Source of the DNA: Acinetobacter pragensis
Lineage (GTDB): Bacteria > Pseudomonadota > Gammaproteobacteria > Pseudomonadales > Moraxellaceae
Length of the DNA: 64,000 bases
Assembly (NCBI RefSeq): GCF_001605895.1
Contig: NZ_LUAW01000013.1
Location: 133,170-197,169 of the forward strand
Direction of reading: 5' to 3'
In this document: positions 1 to 9,499 of the stretch, in pieces
Position numbering within the stretch: the first letter of the stretch is position 1
How the letters are laid out: each line of letters opens with the position of its first letter
Made by a program: the position numbers and the translations under genes
The notes under the pieces: generated by a model
Databases searched by the model: none
Seen by the model: only the letters and a program-made list of their open reading frames with translations
Told to the model about the DNA's origin: nothing

Positions 1-43
1 AACACAAGACGGCTTGTACCTTGTCCCGCGCGTAATTGAGTAA
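1..43 (+). CDS. gatC: GatC C-terminal end (partial), amidotransferase subunit C
   Basis: Only the last codons are inside the window. Read from base 2 they give [13 protein letters not shown] and then TAA at 41-43. An acidic or polar run ending in a LVPRVIE-type tail is the usual end of GatC, the small subunit of the Glu-tRNA(Gln)/Asp-tRNA(Asn) amidotransferase. It lies 53 bp before gatA in the normal gatCAB order with no terminator between them, so the three are probably one transcript. Confidence 0.8.
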   Translation, partial: TQDGLYLVPRVIE

Positions 44-96
44 TTACTGCTCAGTTCATCTATTTTCTTAAAATTAAACGTAAAGAATTATTTCTC

Positions 97-1575
97 ATGA
101 CAGATTTACATCGCTTATCCGTTCGTGAAATGACAGAAGGTTTGGCTGCGGCTCAATTCTCTTCTCGCGAACTTACCGAACACTATTTAAAACGCATTGA
201 AAAAATCGATGCGCAAGTGCAGTCTTATGTCACGGTCACGCCTGAACTGGCTTTAGCTGAGGCCGATGCTGCAGATGCTTTACGTAAAGCAGGCGGTGCA
301 GCTGCGCTTACAGGCGTGCCGATTGCGCATAAAGACATTTTCTGCACGCACGGCATTAAAACCACTGCCGGCTCTAAAATGCTGGATAACTTTATCTCTC
401 CTTATGACGCCACCGTTGTCGCGAAAGGTAAAGTTGCAGGCTTAGTGACTTTGGGTAAAGTGAACATGGACGAATTCGCCATGGGCTCTACCTCTGAGTC
501 ATCTTACTTTGGCGCAACCAAAAACCCTTGGGCGCTGGACCACGTTCCGGGCGGTTCATCAGGCGGTTCTGCAGCTGCGCTGGCCGCTGACCTTGCGCCA
601 TTTGCAACAGGCACAGATACAGGCGGTTCAATTCGCCAGCCTGCATCTTTCTGCGGCCTGACTGGCTTAAAGCCGACTTATGGCCGTGTGTCACGCTTCG
701 GCATGATCGCCTATGCCTCATCTTTAGACCAAGGCGGCCCAATGGCGCGTTCGGCTGAAGACTGCGCTTACTTGATGAATGTCATGGCCGGCCATGATGC
801 CAAAGATTCAACTTCTGTTGAAAAAGACGTAGACAACTATGTTGCCAACTTAAACGGTACAACTGTAAAAGGCTTACGCATTGGTATTCCAAAACAGTAC
901 TTTAACGTTGCCGGCTTAGATGCAGACGTCAAAGCCCGCGTTGAAGAATCACTGAAAAAATTGGAAGACATGGGCGCAATCCTTGTTGAGATTGATCTCA
1001 ACATGACTGAAAGCTATGTTCCAACCTATTACCTGATTGCCCCTGCCGAAGCATCTTCAAACCTTTCCCGTTTTGATGGCGTGCGTTATGGCTATCGTGC
1101 CGAAAATCCTGTGGATTTGATGGATTTGTACAAGCGTTCACGCTCTGAAGGTTTTGGCCCAGAAGTGCAGCGCCGTATCCTTATTGGCACTTATGCGCTT
1201 TCTGCCGGCTATTACGATGCTTACTATGTAAAAGCGCAAAAAGTACGCCGTTTAATCCAGCAAGATTTCTTAAAAGCCTTTGAATCGGTTGATGTGATTG
1301 CTGCGCCGTCTGCGCCGACCACTGCCTATAGAATTGGTGCCAACCTGTCTCCTGTCGAAATGTACTTAGGCGACATTTACACCATCGCAGTGAACTTGGC
1401 AGGTCTGCCTGCCATTAACGCGCCTGTCGGTTTTGACAAAGACAGCCTGCCTGTTGGCTTACAGCTGATTGGCAACTACTGGTCAGAATCTCAATTATTG
1501 TCTGTGGTTCATCAGTACCAGCAAGCGACAGATTGGCATACGAAACGCGCGGCAATTGCTGAGGAGAATGCATAA
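97..1575 (+). CDS. gatA: Glu-tRNA(Gln)/Asp-tRNA(Asn) amidotransferase subunit A
   Basis: Glutaminase subunit of the cytoplasmic GatCAB complex. It releases ammonia from glutamine and channels it to GatB to convert misacylated Glu-tRNA(Gln) or Asp-tRNA(Asn). The 492-residue product is full length. It carries the amidase signature with a Ser-cisSer-Lys triad visible as K79 (in VPIAHKD), S154 (in GGSSGGS) and S178 (in TGGSIRQ). The stop overlaps the gatB start by one base (TAATG), so translation is probably coupled. Nothing is unusual in codon use or length. Confidence 0.97.
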   Translation: MTDLHRLSVREMTEGLAAAQFSSRELTEHYLKRIEKIDAQVQSYVTVTPELALAEADAADALRKAGGAAALTGVPIAHKDIFCTHGIKTTAGSKMLDNFISPYDATVVAKGKVAGLVTLGKVNMDEFAMGSTSESSYFGATKNPWALDHVPGGSSGGSAAALAADLAPFATGTDTGGSIRQPASFCGLTGLKPTYGRVSRFGMIAYASSLDQGGPMARSAEDCAYLMNVMAGHDAKDSTSVEKDVDNYVANLNGTTVKGLRIGIPKQYFNVAGLDADVKARVEESLKKLEDMGAILVEIDLNMTESYVPTYYLIAPAEASSNLSRFDGVRYGYRAENPVDLMDLYKRSRSEGFGPEVQRRILIGTYALSAGYYDAYYVKAQKVRRLIQQDFLKAFESVDVIAAPSAPTTAYRIGANLSPVEMYLGDIYTIAVNLAGLPAINAPVGFDKDSLPVGLQLIGNYWSESQLLSVVHQYQQATDWHTKRAAIAEENA

Positions 1576-3056
1576 TGGCTCAAGCTCAAAAATTGGCTAA
1601 ACCAAAATCTAACCTGATTGATGGCTGGGAAGTGGTTATCGGCATCGAGATTCATACTCAGCTTGCCACCAATACCAAGATTTTCTCTGGATCGTCGACC
1701 ACTTTCGGTCAAGACCCGAATACCCAAGCCAGCCTTGTAGACCTTGCAATGCCGGGTGTATTGCCTGTATTGAATAAAGAAGTGGTTGATTTAGCAATCC
1801 GCTTTGGTTTAGGGATCGATGCGTACATCGACCAAGCGTCTGTGTTTGCGCGTAAAAACTATTTTTACCCAGACTCACCTAAAGGCTATCAAATCAGCCA
1901 GATGGACAACCCTATTGTGGGCTTGGGCCATATCGACATTCAGCTTGAAGACGGTACGGTTAAACGCATTGGCGTGACCCGTGCCCACCTTGAAGAAGAT
2001 GCGGGCAAATCAATTCATGACCAGTTTGAAGGCATGTCAGGCATTGACTTGAACCGTGCAGGCACGCCTTTGCTGGAAATCGTCTCTGAACCGGATATGC
2101 GTTCAGTTGAAGAAGCTTTGGCCTATATCAAATCTATTCATACTTTAGTGCGCTGGTTAGGCATTTCTGACGGCAACATGGCGGAAGGCTCATTCCGCTG
2201 TGACTGTAACGTGTCTTTACGCCGTCCGGGCGATGAGTTCGGCACACGCTGCGAGTTGAAAAACATCAACTCTTTCCGTTTCATTGAGCAAGCGATCAAT
2301 GTTGAAATTGAACGTCAAATGGACATTTTGGAAGATGGCGGCAAAATCGACCAAGAAACCCGTTTGTTCGATACAGTGAAAATGGAAACCCGTTCAATGC
2401 GTTCGAAAGAAGAAGCGAACGATTACCGTTATTTCCCTGACCCTGACCTGCTGCCTGTAATCATTTCTGATGCGCAGATTGAAAATGCCCGCGCTAAATT
2501 GCCAGAGTTGCCGAAAGCCCGCCGTGCGCGCTTTATTGCTGACTTTGCAGTGACTGAATACGATGCGCATGTATTGACGCTTTCACGTGAAATGGCAGAC
2601 TTCTATGAGGCTGTTGTTAGCGCTGCTGGCGGCGCTGCGCAAGGTAAAGTGGCTGCAAACTGGGTGATGGGCGAATTCTCGGGCGCTTTAAACAAAGCAA
2701 GCTTAGAACTACAAGATTCTCCTGTTTCTGCGGAGAAATTGGGCGGCATGATCGCGCGTATTGTGGACAACACAATTAACGGTAAAATCGCGAAGCAAGT
2801 GTTCGGCTTTATGTGGGAAGAAGGCAAAACTGCAGACGTAATTATTGCTGAAAAAGGCTTGAAACAGGAAACTGATACAGGCGCAGTTGAAGCCATTATT
2901 AAGGAAGTGCTTGCTACCAACGAGAAGATGGTTGAAGAGTATAAATCTGGTAAAGAGAAAGCTTTCAATGGTCTTGTTGGCCAAGTGATGAAAGCAGCGA
3001 AAGGTAAAGCTAACCCTGCTCAAGTGAATGAATTAATGAAGAAATTGATTGGTTGA
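1575..3056 (+). CDS. gatB: Glu-tRNA(Gln)/Asp-tRNA(Asn) amidotransferase subunit B
   Basis: tRNA-binding and kinase/transamidase subunit of GatCAB. The 493-residue product starts its catalytic domain with GIEIHTQL (residues 23-30) and has the family signature [14 protein letters not shown] (96-109). The C-terminal third is the helical YqeY-like tRNA-binding tail, ending in [15 protein letters not shown]. The ATG overlaps the gatA stop, and a purine-rich GAGGAG 8 bases upstream is a good ribosome site. A strong terminator follows, closing the gatCAB operon. Confidence 0.97.
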   Translation: MAQAQKLAKPKSNLIDGWEVVIGIEIHTQLATNTKIFSGSSTTFGQDPNTQASLVDLAMPGVLPVLNKEVVDLAIRFGLGIDAYIDQASVFARKNYFYPDSPKGYQISQMDNPIVGLGHIDIQLEDGTVKRIGVTRAHLEEDAGKSIHDQFEGMSGIDLNRAGTPLLEIVSEPDMRSVEEALAYIKSIHTLVRWLGISDGNMAEGSFRCDCNVSLRRPGDEFGTRCELKNINSFRFIEQAINVEIERQMDILEDGGKIDQETRLFDTVKMETRSMRSKEEANDYRYFPDPDLLPVIISDAQIENARAKLPELPKARRARFIADFAVTEYDAHVLTLSREMADFYEAVVSAAGGAAQGKVAANWVMGEFSGALNKASLELQDSPVSAEKLGGMIARIVDNTINGKIAKQVFGFMWEEGKTADVIIAEKGLKQETDTGAVEAIIKEVLATNEKMVEEYKSGKEKAFNGLVGQVMKAAKGKANPAQVNELMKKLIG

Positions 3057-3086
3057 TTTATTCGCTAATTCATTGATTTTGTGTTA

Positions 3087-3114
3087 TAAAAACCTCGCTT
3101 AATGCGGGGTTTTT
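3087..3114 (+). terminator. Rho-independent terminator after gatB
   Basis: AAAACCTCGC, a TTAAT loop and GCGGGGTTTT form a 10-pair stem with one G-T pair, followed by a T run. It sits 31 bp after the gatB stop. Confidence 0.88.
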
Positions 3115-3166
3115 ATTCCATAAATAGGCTAATTAAATCTCTATATTTATTCTGAAGTCATATTCG

Positions 3167-4491
3167 ATGAGCAAACAATCTAATAATTTAGAAGTTGAAG
3201 AATTCAAAACCATAGAGTGGAAAATTAAAATTTCACTCTTTATAGGTTTCGCTCTTATTTGTATTGTATTAATAACATATTTTTCAAATTTTCATGGCTA
3301 CTTGTCAAAAAATGATTCGACTTGGGGAACCTTTGGAGATTTCATTGGGGGTACATTAAACCCAATTCTTGCCGCATTAGGTTTTTACTGGCTTACTGCT
3401 TCAATAAGACTACAGTTGAAAGAGCTAAGAGATACTAGAGAAGTACTTAAAGAAACTGCTATTCATCAAGAAAAATTAGCAGAATTAGAAAATATTAATG
3501 TAGAAACTCAAAAAAAATTATTTGAAATACAGCAATTAACATTAGAAAAACAAATCATAGCCTCTAAATCACAACAAGAACAAATTTCTTTGCAAAACTT
3601 TGAAAACATTTTTTTCAGTTGCTGAAAACTAAAAAAGAAAGTATCGATAGCATATATTATGAATATCAGAGCTTTAGAGAAGAAAAGATTTTTACAGGCC
3701 AAAATGCAATCAAACAATTAACACAAAAGTTACAGTCTCAACCAGACTCAATATCCAACTACTATAACCATGAACTTACTGAATATTTTTCCTCATATTT
3801 TAGAATTCTTTATGAAACAATAAAAACATGTGATGATTTCATTAATCGAACTGAAAATATAAACAACTTTAAATACATTAATATTTTAGGTGCCACTTTA
3901 ACTATAAATGAGCTTAAAATTTTATTTTTTTATTCTTTGATAGACAAAGAAATTAAAAAAATTGCTGAAAAATATAGTTTATTCAAAAGTCTTTCTATCG
4001 ATAACTTAAACATGAATGAAAATTGGGAATTAAATCATATGTTGACTTCTCATGCATATGAGTTTTCGCCACAAACTTTTGCTAATAATAAACAATGGAT
4101 TAAATATTTCACAGATCTAGAAAAGATTTCTTTAAATTTAGATCCTGAAAATCTTACTAAGCGCTTACAGCTAATATATAAATTTAATTTTCATAAGCAC
4201 AGAGAACTTGAACACTCAGCTTTATACAAATTCCAGACCTTAGATGAAATGAATAGCAAAATTCAAGAAAATATTGAAGCCATTGAAGCTAAAAATGCAG
4301 ATTTTTCCCATAGCATCCGAAATAAAAACATTAATGAAGATAATGCTGAAGAAATGGCAGAGTATTTAGAAGACATGCAATTGTTGCAACAATTAAACAG
4401 TATAGAAATTAATGAATCCCTATATTACATATTAATATATCACATTGATTATAAAGAATTTAAAAACCATCAACATGAAAAAATAAAATGA
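3167..4491 (+). pseudogene. PutAbiC-like putative phage abortive infection protein, split by a -1 frameshift
   Basis: Two open frames join into one protein of about 441 residues if translation slips back one base at 3610-3616. Frame one (3167-3625, 152 aa) has two N-terminal membrane segments, the second in a FGDFIGGTLNPILAALGF region, then a coiled coil, then NFENIFF and a stop. Frame two (from CAG at 3616 to 4491) continues QLLKTKKESIDSI. Proteins I recall as putative phage abortive infection proteins have the same FGDFxGGxLNPxL segment and an unbroken NFENxFFxLL motif. The heptamer T TTT TTC is a classical -1 slippery site, so this could be programmed frameshifting, a one-base deletion, or a homopolymer sequencing error. 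The gene is visibly more AT-rich than gatB, which suggests acquisition. The defence role is inferred from family memory only. Confidence 0.65.
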
Positions 4492-4565
4492 CTACCAAAA
4501 AAGTATCCTCTATCGCTAAATTCAAAGACTTAGGACGTATCCAACTTTCAAAGTTTTTCTTTATG

Positions 4566-4651
4566 CCCTCTCCCATGGTGAGAGGGAGTGTCATGTGATT
4601 CCTTAGATACGCGAAATTCCCTCTCCTTCTAGGAGAGGGTTAGGGAGAGGT
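4566..4651. repeat. REP-like palindromic repeat with two CCCTCTC hairpins
   Basis: The first hairpin is CCCTCTC-CCATGGT-GAGAGGG (4566-4586). The second is CCCTCTCCT-TCT-AGGAGAGGG (4619-4639), followed by TTAGGGAGAGGT. Similar CCCTCTCC/GGAGAGGGTTAGGGAGAGG palindromes are common dispersed intergenic elements in Gram-negative genomes. This one lies in the gap after the PutAbiC-like gene. Copy number cannot be judged from one window. Confidence 0.6.
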
Positions 4652-4741
4652 AAAACCCCATCTAGCTAATTTCCCAAAAACTACTACACTCAACTTATTC
4701 TAATACTTTAAAGCCTTAATCACTTTCAAAAAAAGGACAAT

Positions 4742-5212
4742 ATGAAAACAGCTATCCTCACACTTGCTACCCTTGCCCTCCTTAGCGCCACTGCCTTTGC
4801 AGAAACAAAACCGAAAGTTCCCGCCTCAGAAGAAAGTCAGATCTTTAAAGCCGCTGGTTTTACAAAAGCCAAAAAAGCATGGAAAGCAGATTGCGGGACC
4901 GGTGAAATCACCGCATACAAAGACCTCAATGGTGACGGTCTAAAAGACGCAATCATCTCAGATTACAGCACCATGTGTTATGGCAACACAGGTGCCGGCT
5001 ACTATATTGTTGCACAACAAAGAAATGGACAGTGGCAGACTATTTTGAAGGAAGCAGGCATGCCTGACTTCTTAAAAACTAAAGGCAAAGACGGCTGGCC
5101 AGATATAGAAAATGGCGGCCCCGGTTTCTGCTTCGAAGTTTTACGTTGGAATGGTCAGGAATATAAGGTTCATCGCTATGAATATCAGGGTAAAGCCTGC
5201 ACATTAAACTAA
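4742..5212 (+). CDS. Secreted protein of unknown function
   Basis: The 156-residue product has a clear signal peptide (MKTAILTLATLALLSATAFA, cut before ETKP). The mature part has an Asp/Asn-rich DLNGDGLKDA stretch (about residues 61-70) like the calcium-binding turn of FG-GAP or dockerin-type repeats, and four cysteines that could form two disulfides. An AAAGGACAAT ribosome site precedes the ATG closely. It is probably a periplasmic protein. I do not recognise the family with certainty. It is convergent with the next gene and shares a terminator with it. Confidence 0.75.
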   Translation: MKTAILTLATLALLSATAFAETKPKVPASEESQIFKAAGFTKAKKAWKADCGTGEITAYKDLNGDGLKDAIISDYSTMCYGNTGAGYYIVAQQRNGQWQTILKEAGMPDFLKTKGKDGWPDIENGGPGFCFEVLRWNGQEYKVHRYEYQGKACTLN

Positions 5213-5235
5213 AACAGCCTGTCTATCTCACCTGT

Positions 5236-5268
5236 AAAAAAATCCCTCATAGAAGAGGGATTTTTTTT
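5236..5268. terminator. Bidirectional terminator between convergent genes
   Basis: AAAAAAATCCCTC, a short ATAGAA loop and GAGGGATTTTTTTT form a perfect stem with A and T runs on both sides. It can serve the plus-strand gene ending at 5212 and the minus-strand gene ending at 5277. Confidence 0.88.
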
Positions 5269-5276
5269 GAGTTTAC

Positions 5277-5795
5277 TTACCGTATTGCGCCCAGCTTATT
5301 CCATAAATCGGGTGTTAAAAAAGTCATCACCAATTTATTTAAATCAATATAGCGCACCACACCTTTCAGCTGATCTTTGACTTCTGGTGTTTTCAGAATT
5401 TCCTCACCGGTTATGCTGCCCAGTTCCTGAAAACTGTCGCCTACCGCCTGCATGCCTTCTGCCTGAATCACCGCTTTAGTCTGTGCAGAACATTGTTCGA
5501 CTAAAATCCGCTGTAAAACTTGCGCTAAATTTTTATCCAGCTGGGTGCGCTGCTCTTCAGTAACATTGCTGAATTTTTTCAATTCCGGATGCGCTGACAG
5601 CGCCACAAACGTCCACTGCAATACAGCAGATTTATCCGCAGCAGTGGTCGATTTCACTAAACAGTCACTGAGCTGATCGACTGTTGGCCCTGCTGCAGCC
5701 ATTTGGCTGACTCCCCATAAAGACATGGCCATTAGGCTTAGGCAACTCACATGGGAAAATCTGTGGCGTACGGCAGTTAAAATATTCAGCGGCAT
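5277..5795 (-). CDS. Exported protein of unknown function
   Basis: The 172-residue product starts at an ATG 8 bases after AGGAG. The N-terminus is basic (RHRFSH) followed by a hydrophobic stretch and a likely cleavage near AAAG (residue about 35), so export to the periplasm is expected. The mature part is helical with two cysteines (in LSDCLVK and VEQCSAQ) that may pair. I do not recognise a family. It is monocistronic, with its own terminator at the 3-prime end. Confidence 0.7.
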   Translation of the reverse strand: MPLNILTAVRHRFSHVSCLSLMAMSLWGVSQMAAAGPTVDQLSDCLVKSTTAADKSAVLQWTFVALSAHPELKKFSNVTEEQRTQLDKNLAQVLQRILVEQCSAQTKAVIQAEGMQAVGDSFQELGSITGEEILKTPEVKDQLKGVVRYIDLNKLVMTFLTPDLWNKLGAIR

Positions 5796-5974
5796 CAGGC
5801 AAACTCCTATTTACAGTCAGCTACTTTGTATCACAAAGCGCCTCTTCAAGCCTGTTATGACTCTGTAAAACTGCCTGTTAAATTGACAAAGCTTCAGGCT
5901 GAAGCATTCAGCATATCTTGTCTTATTTTGGCAGAACAGGATTTCCCAATGACTGAATATCCGCAGCGCCAAAC

Positions 5975-6835
5975 TCAAGGCTCAATGGGCAATTGCGAAT
6001 GCACCGTGCGCTTTTTATTCCAATACCAATAAAAATAACTGTCTTTAGACTGCATTAAAGTTTCAGTCGCAATCGATTTTTTTCTTGACTGCGCATTGCT
6101 CTGCAGCTGGTCTGTACTGCCGCCCCAGCAAGCCAAAGCCGCGTTGCGGTTATTGTGCAGATCAATAAACTTGCCCACGCCTGCAGGTTTAGGCGGGATA
6201 TACAAGGCATCACCGCGTTTCACCCATAAATCCGCCAAATAAATTTGGCCCTGTTCCGGCCAGTAACGGGCGACTGAAATCACCAGCGGCAGCTGCTGAT
6301 CTGTCGATGCAAATATATGCGGAAAATCATGATGCTCTAAGTCTGTACTGACAAAAGGAAATAAGGTTTTTCCATCATTCAATCCAGATTCTAAATAAGG
6401 GCACCAATGCCCGGCATATTTTCCATATTCATACTCTACATGAGACAGCATGCTGCTTTTATTCTGTATCTGAATCGCCTGCCCCGGCTGTATTAGCGTT
6501 ATGCCAAAAGCGGCTGCCGCCTGTGAGGTTGCCCACATCGCTTCATATTCAAAAAACGCTCCATCAAAGTCCAGCTGCGTCTGAAGGCCGTATTGCGGGT
6601 CATTGCTGCTGCCCAGCGTATTCTTAACCTGATATTTACGCCCCTTCAGCGCTAAAGCGTCAATGGTCGGAGTTAAGATCAAATCAGCCTTTTCAGGCAA
6701 ACTATTCAAATAGCTCGGCTTCCCCTGATCATTATAAAAATATGGATTTTGACTGATATCAATGTCCTGCTGCCTCTTTTCCCAATCCAGCAGCAGCGGC
6801 TCAAACTCCACTTTATTGCATGCATTTTGATTCAT
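5975..6835 (-). CDS. Conserved-looking protein of unknown function (286 aa)
   Basis: I chose the ATG at 6835 because GGGGA stands 7 bases upstream. A start 9 codons earlier is possible but has no ribosome site. The product is soluble, with no signal peptide and no membrane segment. It is rich in aromatic residues (for example GHWCPYLES, SYFYWYWNK). I recognise no catalytic motif. It stands alone, with a short plus-strand reading frame in the opposite direction that I reject. No function is proposed. Confidence 0.65.
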   Translation of the reverse strand: MNQNACNKVEFEPLLLDWEKRQQDIDISQNPYFYNDQGKPSYLNSLPEKADLILTPTIDALALKGRKYQVKNTLGSSNDPQYGLQTQLDFDGAFFEYEAMWATSQAAAAFGITLIQPGQAIQIQNKSSMLSHVEYEYGKYAGHWCPYLESGLNDGKTLFPFVSTDLEHHDFPHIFASTDQQLPLVISVARYWPEQGQIYLADLWVKRGDALYIPPKPAGVGKFIDLHNNRNAALACWGGSTDQLQSNAQSRKKSIATETLMQSKDSYFYWYWNKKRTVHSQLPIEP

Positions 6836-7167
6836 TATTTTTCCCCAATCATTTATCTGCAATTGTTATCTCAAACTCTGCGCTAAGGCGCATGTCCTGC
6901 ATTCAATTTGACTGATACAGGTCTGCCTAGCGCTGAACTTCCGGTGTATCTTTTACTTAAGCTAAACTTTAGTCATGCATAAAATTATTTTTATTATCCG
7001 GATCTTATGGACACATTTTATCTTCTACAACTTCATTTTTATTTTTTAGACAACTGGTATTGCTCAATTGAAGCCAAGCCGATGCGGCAGGTTTTTTGAT
7101 ACTGCCATGCATGCAAAATATATGCACAGTTTCTGCACACTGTGCGATGAAAACCTGCTGCGCTTTA
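6836..7167. other. Intergenic region with a probable terminator
   Basis: This 332 bp gap separates two minus-strand genes. It holds the presumed promoter of the 286-residue protein and a hairpin downstream of the LysR gene (7124-7145). I see nothing else in it. Confidence 0.5.
7124..7145 (-). terminator. Possible terminator of the LysR gene
   Basis: GCACAGT (7124-7130) and ACTGTGC (7139-7145) are perfect 7-base arms. Read on the minus strand the hairpin is followed by ATATATTTT. The U tract is weak. Confidence 0.45.
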
Positions 7168-8055
7168 TCAAATTTGCAATAAATCCAATATATGATTTAG
7201 GCGCGCGTTTGACGCGTTATCCTTATACACCGCATAGATGGGCGCAATACATGGGATATCCGCCTTTAAGGCTTTATACACAATTTGCTTATTCCAAAAA
7301 TCTTTAATAGATTCGGGCACAATCGACAAGCCGATACCGGCCGCAATTAAATTCAAGCTGGATGTTAAACGCGGCGCCTCCTGAATGATTTTTGGACTGA
7401 ATCCGGCCTGATAGCAGCTGGCCAAAATATTGTCGAATAAATCTTGCCCTGCTAAGCGGCGGTACAGCACAAAATCAAAAGGCTCTAAATCTAAAAGATG
7501 AATTTGATGATGCCCTGAAGCTAAAGGATGATTATTCGGCAACGCGACAATCAGCGGTTCATCCAGTACATGCAGGCTGGTCAGACCCAAGCCTATTGGC
7601 GCGGGCTTGCGCAAAAAGGCGATGTCATTTTTATCGTTAATGACAGCATCAATCAAAGAGCTGCTGCCATCTTCTTCCAATTGTATGGAAACAGCTGAAA
7701 AGGCTTCGCGGAAATTGCGCAGCAGCGCAGGCAGAAAAGAATGCAGGCCAACCGAATTGGTAAAACCGATATTGATTTGCCCTTCGATGCCCTGAGAAAT
7801 ATTTTGTACGCGCTTGGGAATGGCCTGCGCATGCGCCAGAATGGTCAAAGCCTCCTGATACAGCGCCTTGCCCGCCTCAGTCGCTTCTACGCCGCGGGGC
7901 AACCGGTTCAGCAGTTTGGCTTCCAGTTCATCTTCCAAGCTTTTAACAATACGGGTAAGCGGCGGCTGCTGCATATTCAGCCTGACCGCTGCACGGGAAA
8001 TATTGCTTTCTTCCACCACCGCCACAAAGGCTTTCAGTTTATGAATATCAATCAT
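7168..8055 (-). CDS. LysR-family transcriptional regulator next to chromate transporter genes
   Basis: The start at 8055 is preceded by AAGGAG at 6 bases. An upstream in-frame start 10 codons earlier is unsupported. The 295-residue product has the LysR winged HTH (IDIHKLKAFVAVVEESNISRAA and following) and a C-terminal effector domain (for example GQINIGFTNSVG, GIGLSIVPES). It is divergent from the chromate transporter pair 122 bp away, so it most likely controls that pair, possibly through the dyad at 8087-8100. The effector is unknown. Confidence 0.9.
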   Translation of the reverse strand: MIDIHKLKAFVAVVEESNISRAAVRLNMQQPPLTRIVKSLEDELEAKLLNRLPRGVEATEAGKALYQEALTILAHAQAIPKRVQNISQGIEGQINIGFTNSVGLHSFLPALLRNFREAFSAVSIQLEEDGSSSLIDAVINDKNDIAFLRKPAPIGLGLTSLHVLDEPLIVALPNNHPLASGHHQIHLLDLEPFDFVLYRRLAGQDLFDNILASCYQAGFSPKIIQEAPRLTSSLNLIAAGIGLSIVPESIKDFWNKQIVYKALKADIPCIAPIYAVYKDNASNARLNHILDLLQI

Positions 8056-8086
8056 GCTCGGCTCCTTGTATACACCATTAAGCATA

Positions 8087-8100
8087 CTATTTAAGTATAG
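8087..8100. promoter_or_regulatory. Candidate LysR operator between regulator and chromate transporter genes
   Basis: CTATTTAAGTATAG has outer arms CTAT/ATAG and an AT-rich centre. Its size and position in the divergent promoter fit a LysR-type recognition dyad. No direct support. Confidence 0.35.
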
Positions 8101-8177
8101 ATAACATCAAAAATAGCATTTTTCATCATAGCTCAACAAGCTCATAATGAGCCCAATCACCACATAGAGGCCAGCAA

Positions 8178-8753
8178 ATGACAACTGAAGTTCTTCCTTT
8201 CGAACGCGTAATTCACCCGACCAGCAAGGAATTATTTACAGGGTTTATGAAGCTGGGTTTGATGGGATTTGGCGGTGTATTGCCTCTTGCCCACCGCATG
8301 ATTGCAGAAGAGCAAAAATGGCTGAGCACTGAAGAGTTCACCCACTTGCTGGGTGTCTGCCAAATTTTGCCGGGCGGCAACATCATTAATATGGCAGTGG
8401 CAATCGGCTATGAATTTCAGGGAGTTAAAGGCGCATTCAGCGCAGTGATCGGACTGATTTCAGCTCCTACCGCAATTGTCATTTTACTATACGAACTGTA
8501 TGCGCAGTTTCAGTCAATCCCGGCCATTAAACACATGATTGAAGGCTTGGCCGCCGCCGCTGCAGGCCTGCTGTTTGCCATGGGCTTGAAAATGCTGCGG
8601 CCGATTTTAAAAAGCTATTTAACCTATTTCACCATCATGATGACGGTTATTTTCATGCTGATTGTGAAAATACCGCTGGTGCTGACCCTGCTAATTTTAG
8701 TGACAATCAATATGACTGTACTTAGCCTGAACAAAGGAGGCAAAAACGCATGA
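8178..8753 (+). CDS. Chromate transporter family protein, first half (short-chain CHR)
   Basis: The 191-residue inner-membrane protein has the CHR domain motifs FGGVLPLAHRM (about residues 31-41) and QILPGGNIINMAVAIG, with several hydrophobic segments. In long ChrA proteins two such domains are fused. Here they are two genes overlapping by 4 bases (ATGA), the short-chain bipartite form, which would work as a heterodimer. Substrate is chromate by family, though many CHR proteins have untested substrates. ATG follows AGAGGCCAGCAA. Confidence 0.88.
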   Translation: MTTEVLPFERVIHPTSKELFTGFMKLGLMGFGGVLPLAHRMIAEEQKWLSTEEFTHLLGVCQILPGGNIINMAVAIGYEFQGVKGAFSAVIGLISAPTAIVILLYELYAQFQSIPAIKHMIEGLAAAAAGLLFAMGLKMLRPILKSYLTYFTIMMTVIFMLIVKIPLVLTLLILVTINMTVLSLNKGGKNA

Positions 8754-9265
8754 TCCTGCTGACTTTAGCGATTATATTTACCCAATTGTCCTTACTGGCA
8801 TTTGGCGGAGGCAATGCCATTTTGCCTGAAATGCAGCATCAGGTGGTTGAAGTGCATCACTGGCTGAGCGACAGTGAATTCAGCGCGATGTTTGCCATGG
8901 CGCAAGCGGCGCCCGGCCCGAATATGATGATTGTCCCATTGGTCGGCTGGCATGTAGCAGGTCCGGCAGGGTTATTCATCACCTCTCTTGCCAAGTTTGG
9001 GCCATCTTCTGTACTTACCATTTATGCGCTGAAATTTTGGAATCATTTTAAAGATAATCCGCTGCGGGAGCGTTTCGAAAAAGCACTGAAACCCATTACT
9101 GTCGGGCTGGTGCTGACCAGTGCATGGATTATTGCAGAGGCATCCGCGCAAAATCTGCTTCTGGCCGCCATTGTAGCTGTTGCGGCAATGCTGAGTTTAT
9201 GCAAAAAGATTCATCCATTATGGGTCATGGTATTTGGCGCCGCGGCCGGCGCATGCTTCTTATAA
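8750..9265 (+). CDS. Chromate transporter family protein, second half (short-chain CHR)
   Basis: The 171-residue partner of the preceding gene starts within its stop codon (ATGA overlap) behind AAAGGAGG. The CHR motifs are LAFGGGNAILPEMQ (about residues 16-29) and AQAAPGPNMMIVPLVGW. Four to five membrane segments follow. The gene pair and the divergent LysR regulator form a self-contained unit. Confidence 0.88.
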   Translation: MILLTLAIIFTQLSLLAFGGGNAILPEMQHQVVEVHHWLSDSEFSAMFAMAQAAPGPNMMIVPLVGWHVAGPAGLFITSLAKFGPSSVLTIYALKFWNHFKDNPLRERFEKALKPITVGLVLTSAWIIAEASAQNLLLAAIVAVAAMLSLCKKIHPLWVMVFGAAAGACFL

Positions 9266-9499
9266 CAGCTGGCTGCTGAACTCTACGGCAATTTCAGCTA
9301 TTGAGGCTATGCAAAAAATATTGGACAGTGCGGTATAGCATCCCATTAAAAAATGCCTAAATGATGCTTCAGCGATAACCGATATTCGACTAAAGAAAAG
9401 CCCAGCCGGTCAGAAGACCCATCTGCTTAAATCCATGATCCTGCTATGCTAAGCTAAAAGCAAAACTCAGATAATTCAATTCAAACAGAGGGAAAAATT

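Noticed and set aside
5826..6032. 68-codon plus-strand frame between two minus-strand genes
   Set aside because: No ribosome site and overlaps the end of the 286-residue protein gene.
7068..7307. 79-codon plus-strand frame
   Set aside because: Overlaps the LysR gene end and spans its terminator.
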